Shown: positions 25,886 through 35,550, counted from the stretch's first letter. The stretch: DNA of 42,798 nt from Nitrospinaceae bacterium (GCA_029261455.1 JAJDBH010000168.1:1-42798); one strand, 5' to 3'. Numbers and translations: made by a program. The notes: a model not told the origin generated them from the letters alone.

Positions 25886-27247
25886 ATGTCAGGTATCCAA
25901 AAACTTAGAAATTTCATTTTATTATTTGCTATTGCTCTATTTTGTAGCGCCCAGTCATCTTGCTAGCAAGCCCCCAGTTTTTACGACTCTCCTATCGGCA
26001 AATCACTCAAGACACGCCAAAAAGAATTTGGTCCCAAAAAACTATATTCCAACCTTGGTGAATTCAGAGGCGCAAAAGGGGATGAAACAACGTGGTTTGG
26101 CCATGGAGCTGCAGATTTCAAAATTGGTCGTATTGATGTGTATTCTCCAGATGTTGGAGAAGTTCAGTTTTTTGGAGCGAGCAACGTCGGTAAAAACGCA
26201 GGGATGCCACCAATCAAAATTGGTCATTTTGGTCTACATCATTTTAACAATTCAGCCTCGCTTCCAATTGACCCGCGCACACTCGGGGACCCAAAAGCTA
26301 AAACTTTCATTGTTGATCCCGGTGATCCTATCACTGTAATAAAAGGTGGTGTGCCGATTCAGGCAACCCTTAAAAAGAAAAAAAAATTTATTAAAGGTGT
26401 TTGGCAAAACCCGACTGATAATAAATGGTATCCGGCTTTTTATTACAACCGCCGATTTCCAATTGGCAATGCAACGGGTCCCGATCTTCATGTTACTTAT
26501 TACGACAGCGTAACGGCTGGCTTTAGAAGTCGCACAAACCTAAGGAACGCCTTGTCTGTGTTTCGTTATAAGAATAGTAAGCCCCCTGCTATCAGCCATT
26601 TCAGGTTATTTGCTCAAGAGGGATCCACACAGGTAACAACTAAAGGTAATAAAAAATTTATTGCCGACAATATCAAAAACAACCAAGGCACCATGGATAT
26701 CCCCAAAGACAAGGGTGTCGACATTGTCATTACCACCGCTTCATTTGGTCAAAATTCCAATAGTGCCTCTGGAATTCATAAACTTTCTTACACCGTTTAT
26801 AAAATTCTTATTGCTGGCGATACACCATCCGGCCCCGTTATTAATATTGGCGGCAAAAGAGCCGGAGAATACAAAGCACAAAGCATTATGCATACCTATG
26901 ACTCGTTGCTATCGATCAATCGGGACAAACAACTGATAGCTCATCGGCCTTATTATGTACCGCCAACTAACGGACCAGCTTCTCTTTACACCGATGTTAA
27001 TAAAAACAAACACACCTCGTTTGTTGTCAGTAACCTGAGTGGTGACGATACCAATCACTGGGAGTTAGAGGATACAGGAGCATTTCCTGATGGGGAATAT
27101 ATCGTACGAGTACGTGCCTGGAATATTGCCAAATCAAACGGTGAAGGAAACGTACCCGATCTGAATGAAAAAATTATGGATACCAAAGTCTTGATCGAAA
27201 CAAATGTACCTAAAAAATTAAGATATATAACAATTCAAAAGCCATAG
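25886..27247 (+). pseudogene. Secreted protein of unknown function, interrupted by an in-frame UAG
   Basis: Reading from the ATG at 25886 (AGGGAG 9 bases upstream) gives a 26-residue signal peptide with a hydrophobic core FILLFAIALF, then TAG at 25964-25966, then an open frame in the same phase through to 27247 (453 codons in all, without other stops). The mature part after the stop begins QAPSFYDSPIGKSLK. I do not recognise the family; the C-terminal third has a beta-rich, Ig-like look with DGEYIVRVRAWN. An internal ATG at 26138 opens a 369-residue frame but lacks a signal and a clear ribosome site. Explanations are a recent nonsense mutation, a base-call error or UAG readthrough. TAG serves as an ordinary stop elsewhere in the window. 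Confidence 0.65.
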
Positions 27248-27332
27248 AAAAACTTCATAAACTGATATGTTCAGATTTTCTAGACACCTTGAGCCTGGGT
27301 TTACGATAACTCGGCCTTGCCAAATAACTGGT

Positions 27333-27354
27333 GCAGGATCGCAATGATCCCTGC
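27333..27354. repeat. Imperfect hairpin between the broken gene and nth
   Basis: GCAGGATC (27333-27340) pairs with GATCC-C-TGC (27346-27354) around a GCAAT loop with one bulge. It lies between convergent genes and may serve as a weak bidirectional 3' end; no T-run. Confidence 0.3.
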
Positions 27355-27457
27355 CTCGCCACTCCTAATTGTTGATAGCCACTTAAATACTCTGCCCACA
27401 TTGGACCGCCGTAAATGTGTCAATTAGTTTCTTTGTCCCATGGTGAAAGAATTGATG

Positions 27458-28117
27458 TTAATTGGTTCCACGCCGAGTGGTAACACCAATTTTGGGACAG
27501 GCATCGGCAATCGCACACAACCCACAAAATGGTGAGACTGGTTTACAGATGTTCTGGCCAAAGGTAACCAGCAAATCGTTGTACCCCTTCCAGTAACGAC
27601 GTGGCAGTATTTCCCGCAATACCATTTCAGTAGCATCCGGAGTATTCGTTTTCACATAACCCCAACGATTTGAAATGCGGTGGACGTGGATGTCGACACA
27701 GATTCCGGGTTTATCGTGCCCCAGAATCAAAGTCAGGTTAGCGGTTTTGCGCCCTACCCCTTTTAGCTTTAACAACTCTTCCAGCTTATCGGGAACCTTC
27801 CCCTCATAATTATCCACCAGGTCTTTACATAGTTCTTTCAACGATTGAGTTTTGTTACGAAAAAATGCAGCTGGATAGATAGCCTTTTCTATTTTTGCGT
27901 TGGAAAGTTTCATTAACTGGGCCGGATTTTTAGCTAGTTTGAACAACCGGGCCGAGGCGGGTTCGGTGACTTCATCTCGGGTTCGCAAACTGATAATGCA
28001 ACTGACCAGCACCGCAAAAGGGTCGTTCTTCTGGCTGATGACGGTCACACTAGGGGTTCGAAAACCACGAACTGCCTTTTTCACACGAGGCAAAACCTTA
28101 CTTATAGGGAATTCCAT
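27458..28117 (-). CDS. nth: Endonuclease III (DNA glycosylase/AP lyase)
   Basis: A 219-residue base-excision-repair enzyme that removes oxidised pyrimidines. The helix-hairpin-helix LKGVGRKTAN holds the catalytic lysine K124, the catalytic aspartate D142 is in CVDIHVHRISNR, and the [4Fe-4S] cluster ligands C191, C198, C201 and C207 keep the canonical C-x6-C-x2-C-x5-C spacing. The length is usual. It is divergent from ilvN with 143 bases between. Confidence 0.95.
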   Translation of the reverse strand: MEFPISKVLPRVKKAVRGFRTPSVTVISQKNDPFAVLVSCIISLRTRDEVTEPASARLFKLAKNPAQLMKLSNAKIEKAIYPAAFFRNKTQSLKELCKDLVDNYEGKVPDKLEELLKLKGVGRKTANLTLILGHDKPGICVDIHVHRISNRWGYVKTNTPDATEMVLREILPRRYWKGYNDLLVTFGQNICKPVSPFCGLCAIADACPKIGVTTRRGTN

Positions 28118-28260
28118 GATTATTCTCGACGGGGCACTCTTTTTGCCCTCAAAAGCAATTCTTATTAGTAAAAAAGCGTTGATTTTGCTACTATAAGAGT
28201 TTTTAAAAAACCCATCCCCATAAGTGGTTAGGGCGAACCTTAAACCCGGATTCCAAGAAA

Positions 28261-28749
28261 ATGCAGCATACCATTTCTGTATTAATGAACAACCGTTTCG
28301 GTGTTCTGTCTCGCGTATCAGGTCTTTTCAGTAGCCGTGGATTCAATATTGAGAGCCTCAATGTCGCGGAAAGCTCTGATCCGACAGTTTCCCGCATGAC
28401 CATAGTCACCCGAGGTGACACAGCTAAAATTGAACAGGTCACCAAACAACTCAACAAACTGGTCGATGTCATCAAAGTCGTTGATCTGACAGAAGAGAGT
28501 TTTGTTGATCGTGAATTACTATTAATAAAAATGAACGCTGAAGCTCGAGTCCGAGAAGAGATCCTTAGAATTGTTGATCTGTTTCGGGCCAAGGTTGTCG
28601 ATGTGAGCCCCAGCACATATACCATCGAGATCACTGGCGATGAAGGAAAATTAACCGGCTTTCTGGATATGTTGAGTCCGTTGGGAATCCAGGAAATTGT
28701 CCGGTCTGGAAGAATAGCTATCAGTCGCGGAAATAAATCGATCAATTAA
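28261..28749 (+). CDS. ilvN: Acetolactate synthase, small regulatory subunit
   Basis: A 162-residue regulatory subunit of acetohydroxyacid synthase in valine, leucine and isoleucine synthesis. An N-terminal ACT domain (about 1-75) has HTISVLMNNRFGVLSRVSGLF and NIESLNV, the valine-binding side; the C-terminal domain (about 80-160) is the usual one of IlvN/IlvH. Its catalytic partner ilvB, usually directly upstream, is absent: nth lies there on the other strand. ilvC follows 27 bases downstream, so the pair is probably one transcript with psd and pssA. Confidence 0.94.
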   Translation: MQHTISVLMNNRFGVLSRVSGLFSSRGFNIESLNVAESSDPTVSRMTIVTRGDTAKIEQVTKQLNKLVDVIKVVDLTEESFVDRELLLIKMNAEARVREEILRIVDLFRAKVVDVSPSTYTIEITGDEGKLTGFLDMLSPLGIQEIVRSGRIAISRGNKSIN

Positions 28750-28776
28750 TTTTGCACAAAGATAAGGAGAACTGTT

Positions 28777-29778
28777 TTGTCGAAGATTCTTTATAACAAA
28801 GATGCGGATATCAAAATCTTAAAAAAGAAAACCATTGCCATTATTGGTTACGGTAGCCAGGGCCATGCCCATGCCAGAAACCTGCACGATAGTGGAATGA
28901 AAGTCGTTGTCGGACTCAGAAAAGGCAGCGATTTCTGGAAAAGAGCTGAAAAGGATGGACTGAACGTCATGACCGTTGCGGAAGCCACTAAAAAATCCGA
29001 TATCATGATGATCCTCATTCCTGATGACAAGCAGAAGGCCATGTATGAAAAAGACATCGAGCCTAACTTGAAAAAAGGCATGGCTCTAGCGTTTGGACAT
29101 GGATTCAATATTCACTTTGGCCAAATTGTTCCTCCCAAAGATGTCGATGTATTCATGGTCGCTCCAAAAGGCCCCGGTCATCTGGTCCGAAGAACTTATG
29201 AGCAGGGTGCAGGCGTTCCTTGTCTAATGGCGATCCATCAGAACGTCACCAAAAATGCCAGAAAGATTGCCCTCGCTTATGCCAAGGGCATCGGTGGAAC
29301 CCGTGCAGGTGTCCTCGAAACAAATTTTAAGGAAGAGACTGAAACCGATCTCTTTGGTGAGCAGGCAGTCTTGTGCGGAGGTGTCTCCGAATTGATCCGT
29401 GCTGGATACGACACTCTCGTAGATGCCGGATACAATCCAGACCTGGCTTATTTCGAGTGTCTTCACGAACTCAAGCTGATCGTTGACCTCATATATGAGG
29501 GCGGTATCGGCAATATGCGTTATTCCATCAGTACCACTGCCGCATATGGCGACGTAACACGTGGGCCACGCATCATCACTCAAGATACTCGTGATGAAAT
29601 GAAAAAGATTCTTGGCGAGATTCAAGACGGAAGTTTTGCTAAAGAATTTATTCTGGAAAACATGGCTAACCGCCCAATGTTTAATGCTCGACTGGCACGG
29701 GACAAAGAACATCGTATCGAAGTGGTCGGAGAAAAGCTCAGAAAGATGATGCCTTTCGTTGGCAAGAAAGCGCAGTAA
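28777..29778 (+). CDS. ilvC: Ketol-acid reductoisomerase
   Basis: A 333-residue class I enzyme that rearranges and reduces acetolactate with NADPH. The Rossmann motif [13 protein letters not shown] (24-36) and the C-terminal Mg-binding domain with [25 protein letters not shown] are clear, and the length is exact for the short form. The start is a TTG at 28777, supported by AAGGAGA 7 bases upstream and family N-terminus ([11 protein letters not shown]); no ATG or GTG fits. It follows ilvN and precedes psd by 6 bases. Confidence 0.95.
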   Translation: MSKILYNKDADIKILKKKTIAIIGYGSQGHAHARNLHDSGMKVVVGLRKGSDFWKRAEKDGLNVMTVAEATKKSDIMMILIPDDKQKAMYEKDIEPNLKKGMALAFGHGFNIHFGQIVPPKDVDVFMVAPKGPGHLVRRTYEQGAGVPCLMAIHQNVTKNARKIALAYAKGIGGTRAGVLETNFKEETETDLFGEQAVLCGGVSELIRAGYDTLVDAGYNPDLAYFECLHELKLIVDLIYEGGIGNMRYSISTTAAYGDVTRGPRIITQDTRDEMKKILGEIQDGSFAKEFILENMANRPMFNARLARDKEHRIEVVGEKLRKMMPFVGKKAQ

Positions 29779-29784
29779 TATACT

Positions 29785-30417
29785 ATGCGCATTCCAATTG
29801 CTAAAGAGGGGTATATGTTCATCATTCCCCTTGTTGTTTTCACCTGGGGATTCTGTGCTCTATCCTGGTTCTGGGCCACCGGACTTTTTGGCGGGCTATT
29901 ACTTTTCGTCACCTGGTTTTTTCGTGACCCTGAAAGGGATATACCCGAAGACCCAAATGCCATTGTTTCACCCGGGGATGGCAGAATCGTTGAGATTGTG
30001 CCAGAACAGGACCCCCTGCTTGAAAAAGAAGGCTATACAAGAATCAGTGTTTTCCTGAACGTGTTTAACGTTCATGTCAATCGTGTACCCATCGCCGGGA
30101 AAATTCTGGCCTACCGCTATAACAAGGGAAAGTTCCTAAATGCGGCCAGCCACAAGGCTTCTCTGGATAACGAACAAAGCGCTATCCTATTGAATAATGG
30201 TCATGTTACACTTTTAGTGAAACAAATCGCCGGATTGATTGCTCGCAGGATTGTATGCTATGCAAAAGAAGGCGATGACTATCAACGAGGACAGCGGTAT
30301 GGCCTGATCCGTTTCGGCTCACGCATGGATGTCTTTGTCCCTGAAGGTACAGAAATAAAAGTCGCCATCGGAGATATTGTTAGCGGAGGAAGCTCCATTA
30401 TTGGATATTTAAAATAG
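29785..30417 (+). CDS. psd: Phosphatidylserine decarboxylase proenzyme (short, PSD-A type)
   Basis: A 210-residue membrane-associated enzyme that decarboxylates phosphatidylserine to phosphatidylethanolamine. The hydrophobic N-terminus (about 11-45), FRDPERDIP, SPGDGRI, the block FLNVFNVHVNRVPI and the self-cleavage site FGSRMD, with S179 becoming the pyruvoyl group, define the short bacterial form. The cleaved GS differs from the LGST of the longer E. coli type, as expected. Only one base separates it from pssA, which makes its substrate. Confidence 0.94.
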   Translation: MRIPIAKEGYMFIIPLVVFTWGFCALSWFWATGLFGGLLLFVTWFFRDPERDIPEDPNAIVSPGDGRIVEIVPEQDPLLEKEGYTRISVFLNVFNVHVNRVPIAGKILAYRYNKGKFLNAASHKASLDNEQSAILLNNGHVTLLVKQIAGLIARRIVCYAKEGDDYQRGQRYGLIRFGSRMDVFVPEGTEIKVAIGDIVSGGSSIIGYLK

Positions 30418-30418
30418 T

Positions 30419-31168
30419 ATGGAACCTAAAAAAGGCATTCATATTCTGCCCAGCTTATTCACCACAGGAAACGTGTTCTGTGGTTTCTACGCCTTTGTCG
30501 CGGTGTTGAATGAACAGTTTTATTACGCCGCATGGGCCATCGCGATAGGAATGATTTTTGACGGGCTCGATGGCCGCATCGCCCGGTTAACTAAAACCAC
30601 CAGCGCATTCGGCGAACAATACGATTCTTTAGCAGACATCATCACCTTTGGTATGGCCCCTGCCTTCCTCGCTTACTCATGGGTATTAAAACCCTTTGGT
30701 CGATTAGGTTGGATGGCGGCTTTCCTGTTCCTGCTATGTGCTGCTTTAAGACTGGCTCGCTTCAATGTGACCAAACCCGAAACCCGCAGTCAGCATTTCA
30801 TCGGCTTGCCAAGTCCAGCGGCGGCAGTGGTGGTAGCATCCATCGTTATTGCTTTTGAAGACCTATTTGCGACGCGTATGAATCCATTCATAATGGTGAT
30901 GGTGGTTTATACTCTGGCATTCCTCATGGTCAGCAATATTAAATACCCCGCCTTCAAACAATTTGAATTTAAAAAACGGGTGGTGTTCTCCCGTTTTCTA
31001 TTCGTAATCTTATTTATTTATGTTCTGGCGACGATACCGCGAGTCGCCTTATTTATTCTGGGTATCACTTACGCTGTTATCGGCCCGATAGGCTTGTTAT
31101 TAGCAAATAGAAAACAGGAGGCTGAGTCTAAAGAGACATCCCCTCCTCCAGTAAACAGTTCCCACTAA
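30419..31168 (+). CDS. pssA: CDP-diacylglycerol-serine O-phosphatidyltransferase
   Basis: A 249-residue integral membrane enzyme making phosphatidylserine from CDP-diacylglycerol and serine. It has the full CDP-alcohol phosphatidyltransferase motif D48-x2-D51-G-x2-A-R-x8-G-x3-D69-x3-D73 and about six to eight membrane segments. With psd it forms the two-step route to phosphatidylethanolamine, supporting a typical Gram-negative membrane. The last about 20 residues are hydrophilic. It follows psd by one base and precedes accD by 96 bases. Confidence 0.94.
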   Translation: MEPKKGIHILPSLFTTGNVFCGFYAFVAVLNEQFYYAAWAIAIGMIFDGLDGRIARLTKTTSAFGEQYDSLADIITFGMAPAFLAYSWVLKPFGRLGWMAAFLFLLCAALRLARFNVTKPETRSQHFIGLPSPAAAVVVASIVIAFEDLFATRMNPFIMVMVVYTLAFLMVSNIKYPAFKQFEFKKRVVFSRFLFVILFIYVLATIPRVALFILGITYAVIGPIGLLLANRKQEAESKETSPPPVNSSH

Positions 31169-31264
31169 GGTGGGGGTCTGTCAAACCAGCAAAATTTTCT
31201 GATCACTCATAAAAATATTAGTCTCACCCCTGAAGATACAGGAGTGAGCTGGAGAAACTTATAG

Positions 31265-32173
31265 ATGTCATGGATAGATAAAATCAAGGCAGGAATTGGC
31301 GGAAAAAAAACTGCTAAGGATGAAGATCTCTGGGTTGAATGTAAAAAGTGTAAAGAACAGATTTTTATCGCAGAGCTGGAAACCAACCTGAAGGTCTGCC
31401 CGCATTGCGATTACCATTTCCGACTAGAGACCCGGCAACGAATCCATCAACTCATAGATCAGGAGTCCTTTAAAGAATACGACCAAGGGCTGACATCCTC
31501 CGACCCTTTAAAGTTTAAGGACACCAAAAAATATAAGGACCGTATCAAGTCATTGGCAAAAAAAGGCAACACCAACGATGCCGTGATTACCGGTTCCGGG
31601 ACCATAGAAGACCTACCTGTCGAACTCTGTGTATTCGACTTCAGTTTCATGGGGGGAAGTATGGGTTCCGTGGTGGGAGAAAAAATCACCCGCGCTATCG
31701 AACGAGCAATGGAGAACAAATCGGCTTTGATCATCGCAAGTTGTTCTGGCGGCGCAAGAATGCAGGAGGGTATTTTTTCACTCATGCAAATGGCTAAAAC
31801 TTCTGCTGCACTCAGCCAACTGAGCAATCAGAAAATTCCTTACATCTCTATCCTTACAGATCCGACTATGGGCGGTGTCTCCGCCAGTTTTTCCATGCTT
31901 GGTGATATTATCCTCGCTGAACCGGGTGCCCTGATAGGGTTTGCCGGACCGCGTGTCATCGAACAAACTCTTAAACAAAAACTTCCAGATGGATTCCAAA
32001 GAGCAGAGTTTTTATTGGAACATGGTCTCATCGATAACGTGGTACACCGCAAAGACTTAAAGTCTACCCTCGCCCATTTATTGAAAATGTTAAAAAACAG
32101 CCCTGCCCCGGCAATAGTACCCCCCGAAGAAGAACCTGTCCTCACCAAACCGCCCGAACTTCTCGGCGCCTAG
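31265..32173 (+). CDS. accD: Acetyl-CoA carboxylase carboxyltransferase, beta subunit
   Basis: A 302-residue subunit that, with AccA, transfers CO2 from carboxybiotin to acetyl-CoA for fatty-acid synthesis. The N-terminal zinc ribbon has C26, C29, C45 and C48 (CKKC and CPHC). The crotonase-fold half shows SGGARMQEGIFSLMQMAKT, the oxyanion-forming GGVSASF and GFAGPRVIEQT. The last about 25 residues are Pro-rich. A good terminator follows at 32205-32237. No folC or trp genes, common neighbours, are adjacent. Confidence 0.95.
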   Translation: MSWIDKIKAGIGGKKTAKDEDLWVECKKCKEQIFIAELETNLKVCPHCDYHFRLETRQRIHQLIDQESFKEYDQGLTSSDPLKFKDTKKYKDRIKSLAKKGNTNDAVITGSGTIEDLPVELCVFDFSFMGGSMGSVVGEKITRAIERAMENKSALIIASCSGGARMQEGIFSLMQMAKTSAALSQLSNQKIPYISILTDPTMGGVSASFSMLGDIILAEPGALIGFAGPRVIEQTLKQKLPDGFQRAEFLLEHGLIDNVVHRKDLKSTLAHLLKMLKNSPAPAIVPPEEEPVLTKPPELLGA

Positions 32174-32204
32174 TCGCGAGCCGCGAAAAGCAGCACACAC
32201 CTGA

Positions 32205-32237
32205 TATTATTCCTGCACCTGAAGGATAATAGTTTTT
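32205..32237 (+). terminator. Rho-independent terminator after accD
   Basis: TATTATTCCT (32205-32214) pairs with AGGATAATA (32223-32231) with one bulged T, followed at once by GTTTTT (32232-32237). It lies 32 bases past the accD stop, between convergent genes. Confidence 0.6.
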
Positions 32238-32271
32238 GCTGGTAGCCTAAGGATTGCTTATTAGAGAAAGT

Positions 32272-33018
32272 CTATCTTGCAGGAATAAGTTTATCGATTT
32301 CTTGTTTGAACGCGATAAAAGGGCGGGTTCCAGCGATGAGGATGCCGGTCACCATATCATCGGTGGTCTTCCCTATTACAAAGGCGGGAGTACCTCTAAT
32401 GCCAGCATTTCTGGCATCCTGCAAATCCTGATTGATATCACTTTTAAATTTGCCAGAGGTTAAGCAGGTTTTAAACGGATCTTCTTGCAGCCCAATAGAG
32501 ACTGCATAACCGAGAATATCATCGGGGTTTAGTTTCCCTCCCCCTTCAAACAGGGCATCGTGCATTTCCCAGAATTTATTTTGTTCCCCAGCACAGTGGG
32601 AAGCAATGGCGGCGGGTTTGGCATACTGATGGTTTGGCAGGGGTAGATCGCGCAGGACAAAGCGCAGTTTTCCAGTATCGACATATTGCTTCTTCAACTC
32701 TTTATACGCTCTGGAATAAAACCCCTGGCAAAACGGACACTGATAATCAGTGAATTCCACAATCGTAACGGGTGCTTTCAAGCCCCCTAGCACAGGATTC
32801 CCCACTGTCGAAACACTAGCCGAAGTAGGTCGAGCAGGCCTTGCCTTGGCTTGTGGGCCTTTTTGTTTTACCTGATTGAGTTCCTGCCGGATGGATTTTA
32901 GTTCTTCGAGGATTGCATTGCCCTGCTCTTTACTAATACCCTCAAACTGAGACTCCATAAATATAAGAGACCCTAGAAGGACTAAAACCAGCAAAATAAG
33001 AATCGTGACCGACTTCAT
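32272..33018 (-). CDS. DsbA-family thiol-disulfide oxidoreductase, membrane-anchored
   Basis: A 248-residue periplasmic protein: an uncleaved or signal-type hydrophobic N-terminus (about 4-21), a short helical segment (about 28-52), a Pro/Ala linker, and a DsbA-like thioredoxin fold (about 75-245). The active site is C94-P-F-C97 in FTDYQCPFC, and the cis-proline is P211 in GIRGTPAFVIG. The sequence is nearest the Com1/BdbD-like branch with a large helical insertion. It should oxidise or isomerise disulfides in exported proteins. No DsbB-type partner is in the window. Confidence 0.88.
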   Translation of the reverse strand: MKSVTILILLVLVLLGSLIFMESQFEGISKEQGNAILEELKSIRQELNQVKQKGPQAKARPARPTSASVSTVGNPVLGGLKAPVTIVEFTDYQCPFCQGFYSRAYKELKKQYVDTGKLRFVLRDLPLPNHQYAKPAAIASHCAGEQNKFWEMHDALFEGGGKLNPDDILGYAVSIGLQEDPFKTCLTSGKFKSDINQDLQDARNAGIRGTPAFVIGKTTDDMVTGILIAGTRPFIAFKQEIDKLIPAR

Positions 33019-33065
33019 AAGTTGATCCTTGGAAGAGAATGAGACAGGGGTTCATTCACCCAGCA

Positions 33066-33082
33066 ACCCTCTAAAAGAGGGT
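33066..33082. repeat. Hairpin between the Cld-family and DsbA-family genes
   Basis: ACCCTCT-AAA-AGAGGGT is a perfect 7-bp stem with a 3-base loop, located downstream of the Cld-family gene and upstream of the DsbA-family gene on the minus strand. No T-run follows on the minus strand, so it may be an RNA 3' end element or operator. Confidence 0.35.
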
Positions 33083-33177
33083 ACTATAAACCAACATTCA
33101 GAATAGCTTAATCAGTCGAGACAACTCGTTGCTCGTCAGAAGGCTATTACTCACTGGCCCCTCGCCGAGTGGGGGGG

Positions 33178-34137
33178 CTAGCAGCCCAAGCTTTTGACTG
33201 TGTCCTCAATAGACATAGCGATACAGGTGAAAATGGGGGTATCTTCTTTCACGTACCGACTTCCCTCTGTTTCTCGCAACTCTTGCACCAAATCGAGGAA
33301 ATCATCGGGAGAATCAGATTCGAAAGCCACCACAAACTCGTAGTCATCAATACCAAAACTATAGGTGGTGTTCAATTTTACAGAAGGATATTTGTTACCG
33401 ATAAAAATATGCTCGTCCATAATTCCCTGACGGGTGAACTGAGTCAGCAGATACCATTCGCGTGTTTTAACGAAAGGATAAATGAAAAGATATTTCGCCT
33501 TACCTGGGATGATATGCGTACGATCTTCTTCATGCTCTGGATTAATGAAATCCATATACATGGATCGTTTGGTCATAGACAGGTAAGTATAGGGAACGTT
33601 CAAATATTTTCCCAAACCGGTCTGCAACAGACGGGTGGTCATTTTCTGGAACTCTTCCATGCTGTAGCAGATGCGCCATGTCATGATATCGACATCGCCA
33701 CGAATCCCAACCATGGAGTAACAGAGCAATATCATATCGGAACTATTGTCGTATTCCTCGAGAACATCGATAAACTCTTTCATGCCTTTGTCGCGTTCTT
33801 CCTGAGGCAGTCTGCGAAATGCAGGATCGAGTTTATAAAAAGTGAAACTGACATATTGACGTTGAACAGGTGGCTCTCCACCATTAGCTTTTTGAGCCTC
33901 TTCGCGTTTTTTCTTGGCCAGTTCCATAGCTTCACCCTCACGTTCCTGCCGGGCACGTGAAACCACGCCATCATCGACCACTGCGATGTTCTTGTCCTTT
34001 GCATAATTCTCAATGCCACGCACAACGCTCTTGCGGACAAAAAACGGAACATTCTTCATGCGGGTCTGAGCTTCATCGGTCCATTCAAGCTCCAAGGCAG
34101 GCATGAAATCTTCTAACTCTTTATCGTCAATACTCAT
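33178..34137 (-). CDS. PCP_red-chlorite dismutase (HemQ-like) fusion protein
   Basis: A 319-residue two-domain protein. Residues about 16-65 (LEWTDEAQTRMKNVPFFVR onward) match the PCP_red domain found at the end of the light-independent protochlorophyllide reductase B subunit. Residues about 92-315 are a chlorite dismutase/HemQ-family ferredoxin-like haem domain with FIYPFVKTREWYLL, the proximal haem ligand H243 in MDEHIFIG, and TYSFGIDDYEFVVAFES. The distal position used as Arg in true chlorite dismutases and Gln in HemQ appears to be Leu (L255). A haem-synthesis or haem-handling role (coproheme decarboxylase-like) is therefore more likely than chlorite breakdown; that is inference. A charged linker joins the domains. 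Confidence 0.82.
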   Translation of the reverse strand: MSIDDKELEDFMPALELEWTDEAQTRMKNVPFFVRKSVVRGIENYAKDKNIAVVDDGVVSRARQEREGEAMELAKKKREEAQKANGGEPPVQRQYVSFTFYKLDPAFRRLPQEERDKGMKEFIDVLEEYDNSSDMILLCYSMVGIRGDVDIMTWRICYSMEEFQKMTTRLLQTGLGKYLNVPYTYLSMTKRSMYMDFINPEHEEDRTHIIPGKAKYLFIYPFVKTREWYLLTQFTRQGIMDEHIFIGNKYPSVKLNTTYSFGIDDYEFVVAFESDSPDDFLDLVQELRETEGSRYVKEDTPIFTCIAMSIEDTVKSLGC

Positions 34138-34297
34138 AGTTTGTTCTCAATATGAAATGGGTTTTTGGAAAGCAGTATTATATCTGAAACCATTTAAAAA
34201 TCAAAGCCTATTCCCTCTCCCGGGATTGGGTGGCAAAGACCCAGTTCTGGACCTAAGTTACTACTAAGAAACAATCAGAATTTATAAGGTATTTATC

Positions 34298-35515
34298 ATG
34301 GACTCCACCACCACATATTCGAAAGCACAAAGTTTTATTGATCTCGAAAATGAGTTTGGGGCGAACAATTATAAGCCCCTTGATGTCGTTTTGGCCCGGG
34401 GCCAGGGCGTCTGGGTCTGGGATGTGGAAGGCAAAAAATATCTGGATATGCTGGCGTCGTATTCTGCCCTCAACCAAGGGCACTGCCATCCCCGCATTCT
34501 GACTGCCTTGATCGAACAAGCCAAAAAGCTTACCCTGGTTTCCCGGGCTTTCCGTACCGATCAGTTAGGTCCTTTTTATAAAGAAATCTGCGAAATGACC
34601 CATTCACACAGTGTTTTGCCGATGAACAGCGGTGCCGAAGCCGTCGAAACTGCCATCAAAGCCGCCCGTAAATGGGGGTACAGGATTAAAGAGATCCCCG
34701 ATAACATGGCCGAAATTATCGTCTGTGCTAATAATTTTCATGGCCGGACCACCACCATCGTTGGCTTCAGCTCAGAACTACAATATCGCGACGGATTTGG
34801 TCCCTTTACTCCGGGATTCGTCACCATTCCCTTTGGGGATGCAGAAGCCCTCGAATGGGCCATCACCCCGAATACTGCTGCCTTTCTCGTGGAACCCATT
34901 CAGGGCGAAGGGGGAATCATCGTCCCACCTACCGGGTACTTGAAAAAGGTGCGTGAGATCTGCGACCGTTATAACGTTCTACTCATTCTTGACGAAATCC
35001 AAACAGGACTCGGCAGAACCGGAAAATTATTTGCTGAAGAACACGAGGGCATCGAGTCAGACCTCACGGTGGTGGGCAAAGCACTCTCAGGCGGAGTCTA
35101 CCCCGTCTCCGCCGTGCTCTCAAATAAGGAAGCTTTGTCTGTTTTCGAACCCGGTGATCATGGTAGCACCTTCGGGGGTAACCCCCTCGCCTGCGCTGTT
35201 GCCCGGGCAGCACTGAAAGTAATAATAGATGAAAATCTTATTGAAAATTCATTAGTTATGGGTCATCACTTAAAGGAAAACATTAGACGAATCCCCTCCC
35301 CTTACGTGAAAGAAGTGCGAGGTATGGGGCTAATGATTGGGGTGGAATTGAAGAAGTCTGCCGGTGGTGCAAGGAAGTTCTGCGAAGCTTTAATGGAGAA
35401 AGGCATCCTCTGCAAAGAGACACATAAACACGTGATCCGTTTCGCTCCACCTCTAGTAATCACTAAAGAAGAACTCGATTGGGCCCTTGAGCGGATTGAA
35501 TCCGTCTTGACGTGA
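34298..35515 (+). CDS. rocD: Ornithine-oxo-acid transaminase
   Basis: A 405-residue class III PLP aminotransferase. The PLP lysine is K261 in [16 protein letters not shown]232 lies in [16 protein letters not shown], and the motifs [19 protein letters not shown] and [16 protein letters not shown] are those of RocD, which converts ornithine and an oxo acid to glutamate semialdehyde. The length is normal. Related acetylornithine transaminases lack the [11 protein letters not shown] segment seen here, so RocD is preferred. A degenerate copy of its last 17 codons lies 290 bases downstream at 35807-35857. Confidence 0.92.
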   Translation: MDSTTTYSKAQSFIDLENEFGANNYKPLDVVLARGQGVWVWDVEGKKYLDMLASYSALNQGHCHPRILTALIEQAKKLTLVSRAFRTDQLGPFYKEICEMTHSHSVLPMNSGAEAVETAIKAARKWGYRIKEIPDNMAEIIVCANNFHGRTTTIVGFSSELQYRDGFGPFTPGFVTIPFGDAEALEWAITPNTAAFLVEPIQGEGGIIVPPTGYLKKVREICDRYNVLLILDEIQTGLGRTGKLFAEEHEGIESDLTVVGKALSGGVYPVSAVLSNKEALSVFEPGDHGSTFGGNPLACAVARAALKVIIDENLIENSLVMGHHLKENIRRIPSPYVKEVRGMGLMIGVELKKSAGGARKFCEALMEKGILCKETHKHVIRFAPPLVITKEELDWALERIESVLT

Positions 35516-35550
35516 CCCGCCTAATATCAAATCAGGCATGGACGAATATC

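Noticed and set aside
25964-25966. Genome-wide UAG recoding, for example pyrrolysine
   Set aside because: TAG ends several intact genes here, including the chemoreceptor, alr, psd and accD, so it is an ordinary stop. A local event or error is likelier.
28203-28745. A 180-codon minus-strand open frame over ilvN
   Set aside because: It is the antisense shadow of a clear ilvN gene, rich in Ser and Arg as such shadows often are.
33169-33960. A 263-codon open frame on the plus strand over the Cld-family gene
   Set aside because: It is antisense to a well-supported gene and its His/Phe-rich product matches nothing; typical shadow frame.
33178-34137. A genuine chlorite dismutase
   Set aside because: The distal Arg appears to be replaced by Leu and the domain order is unlike characterised chlorite dismutases.
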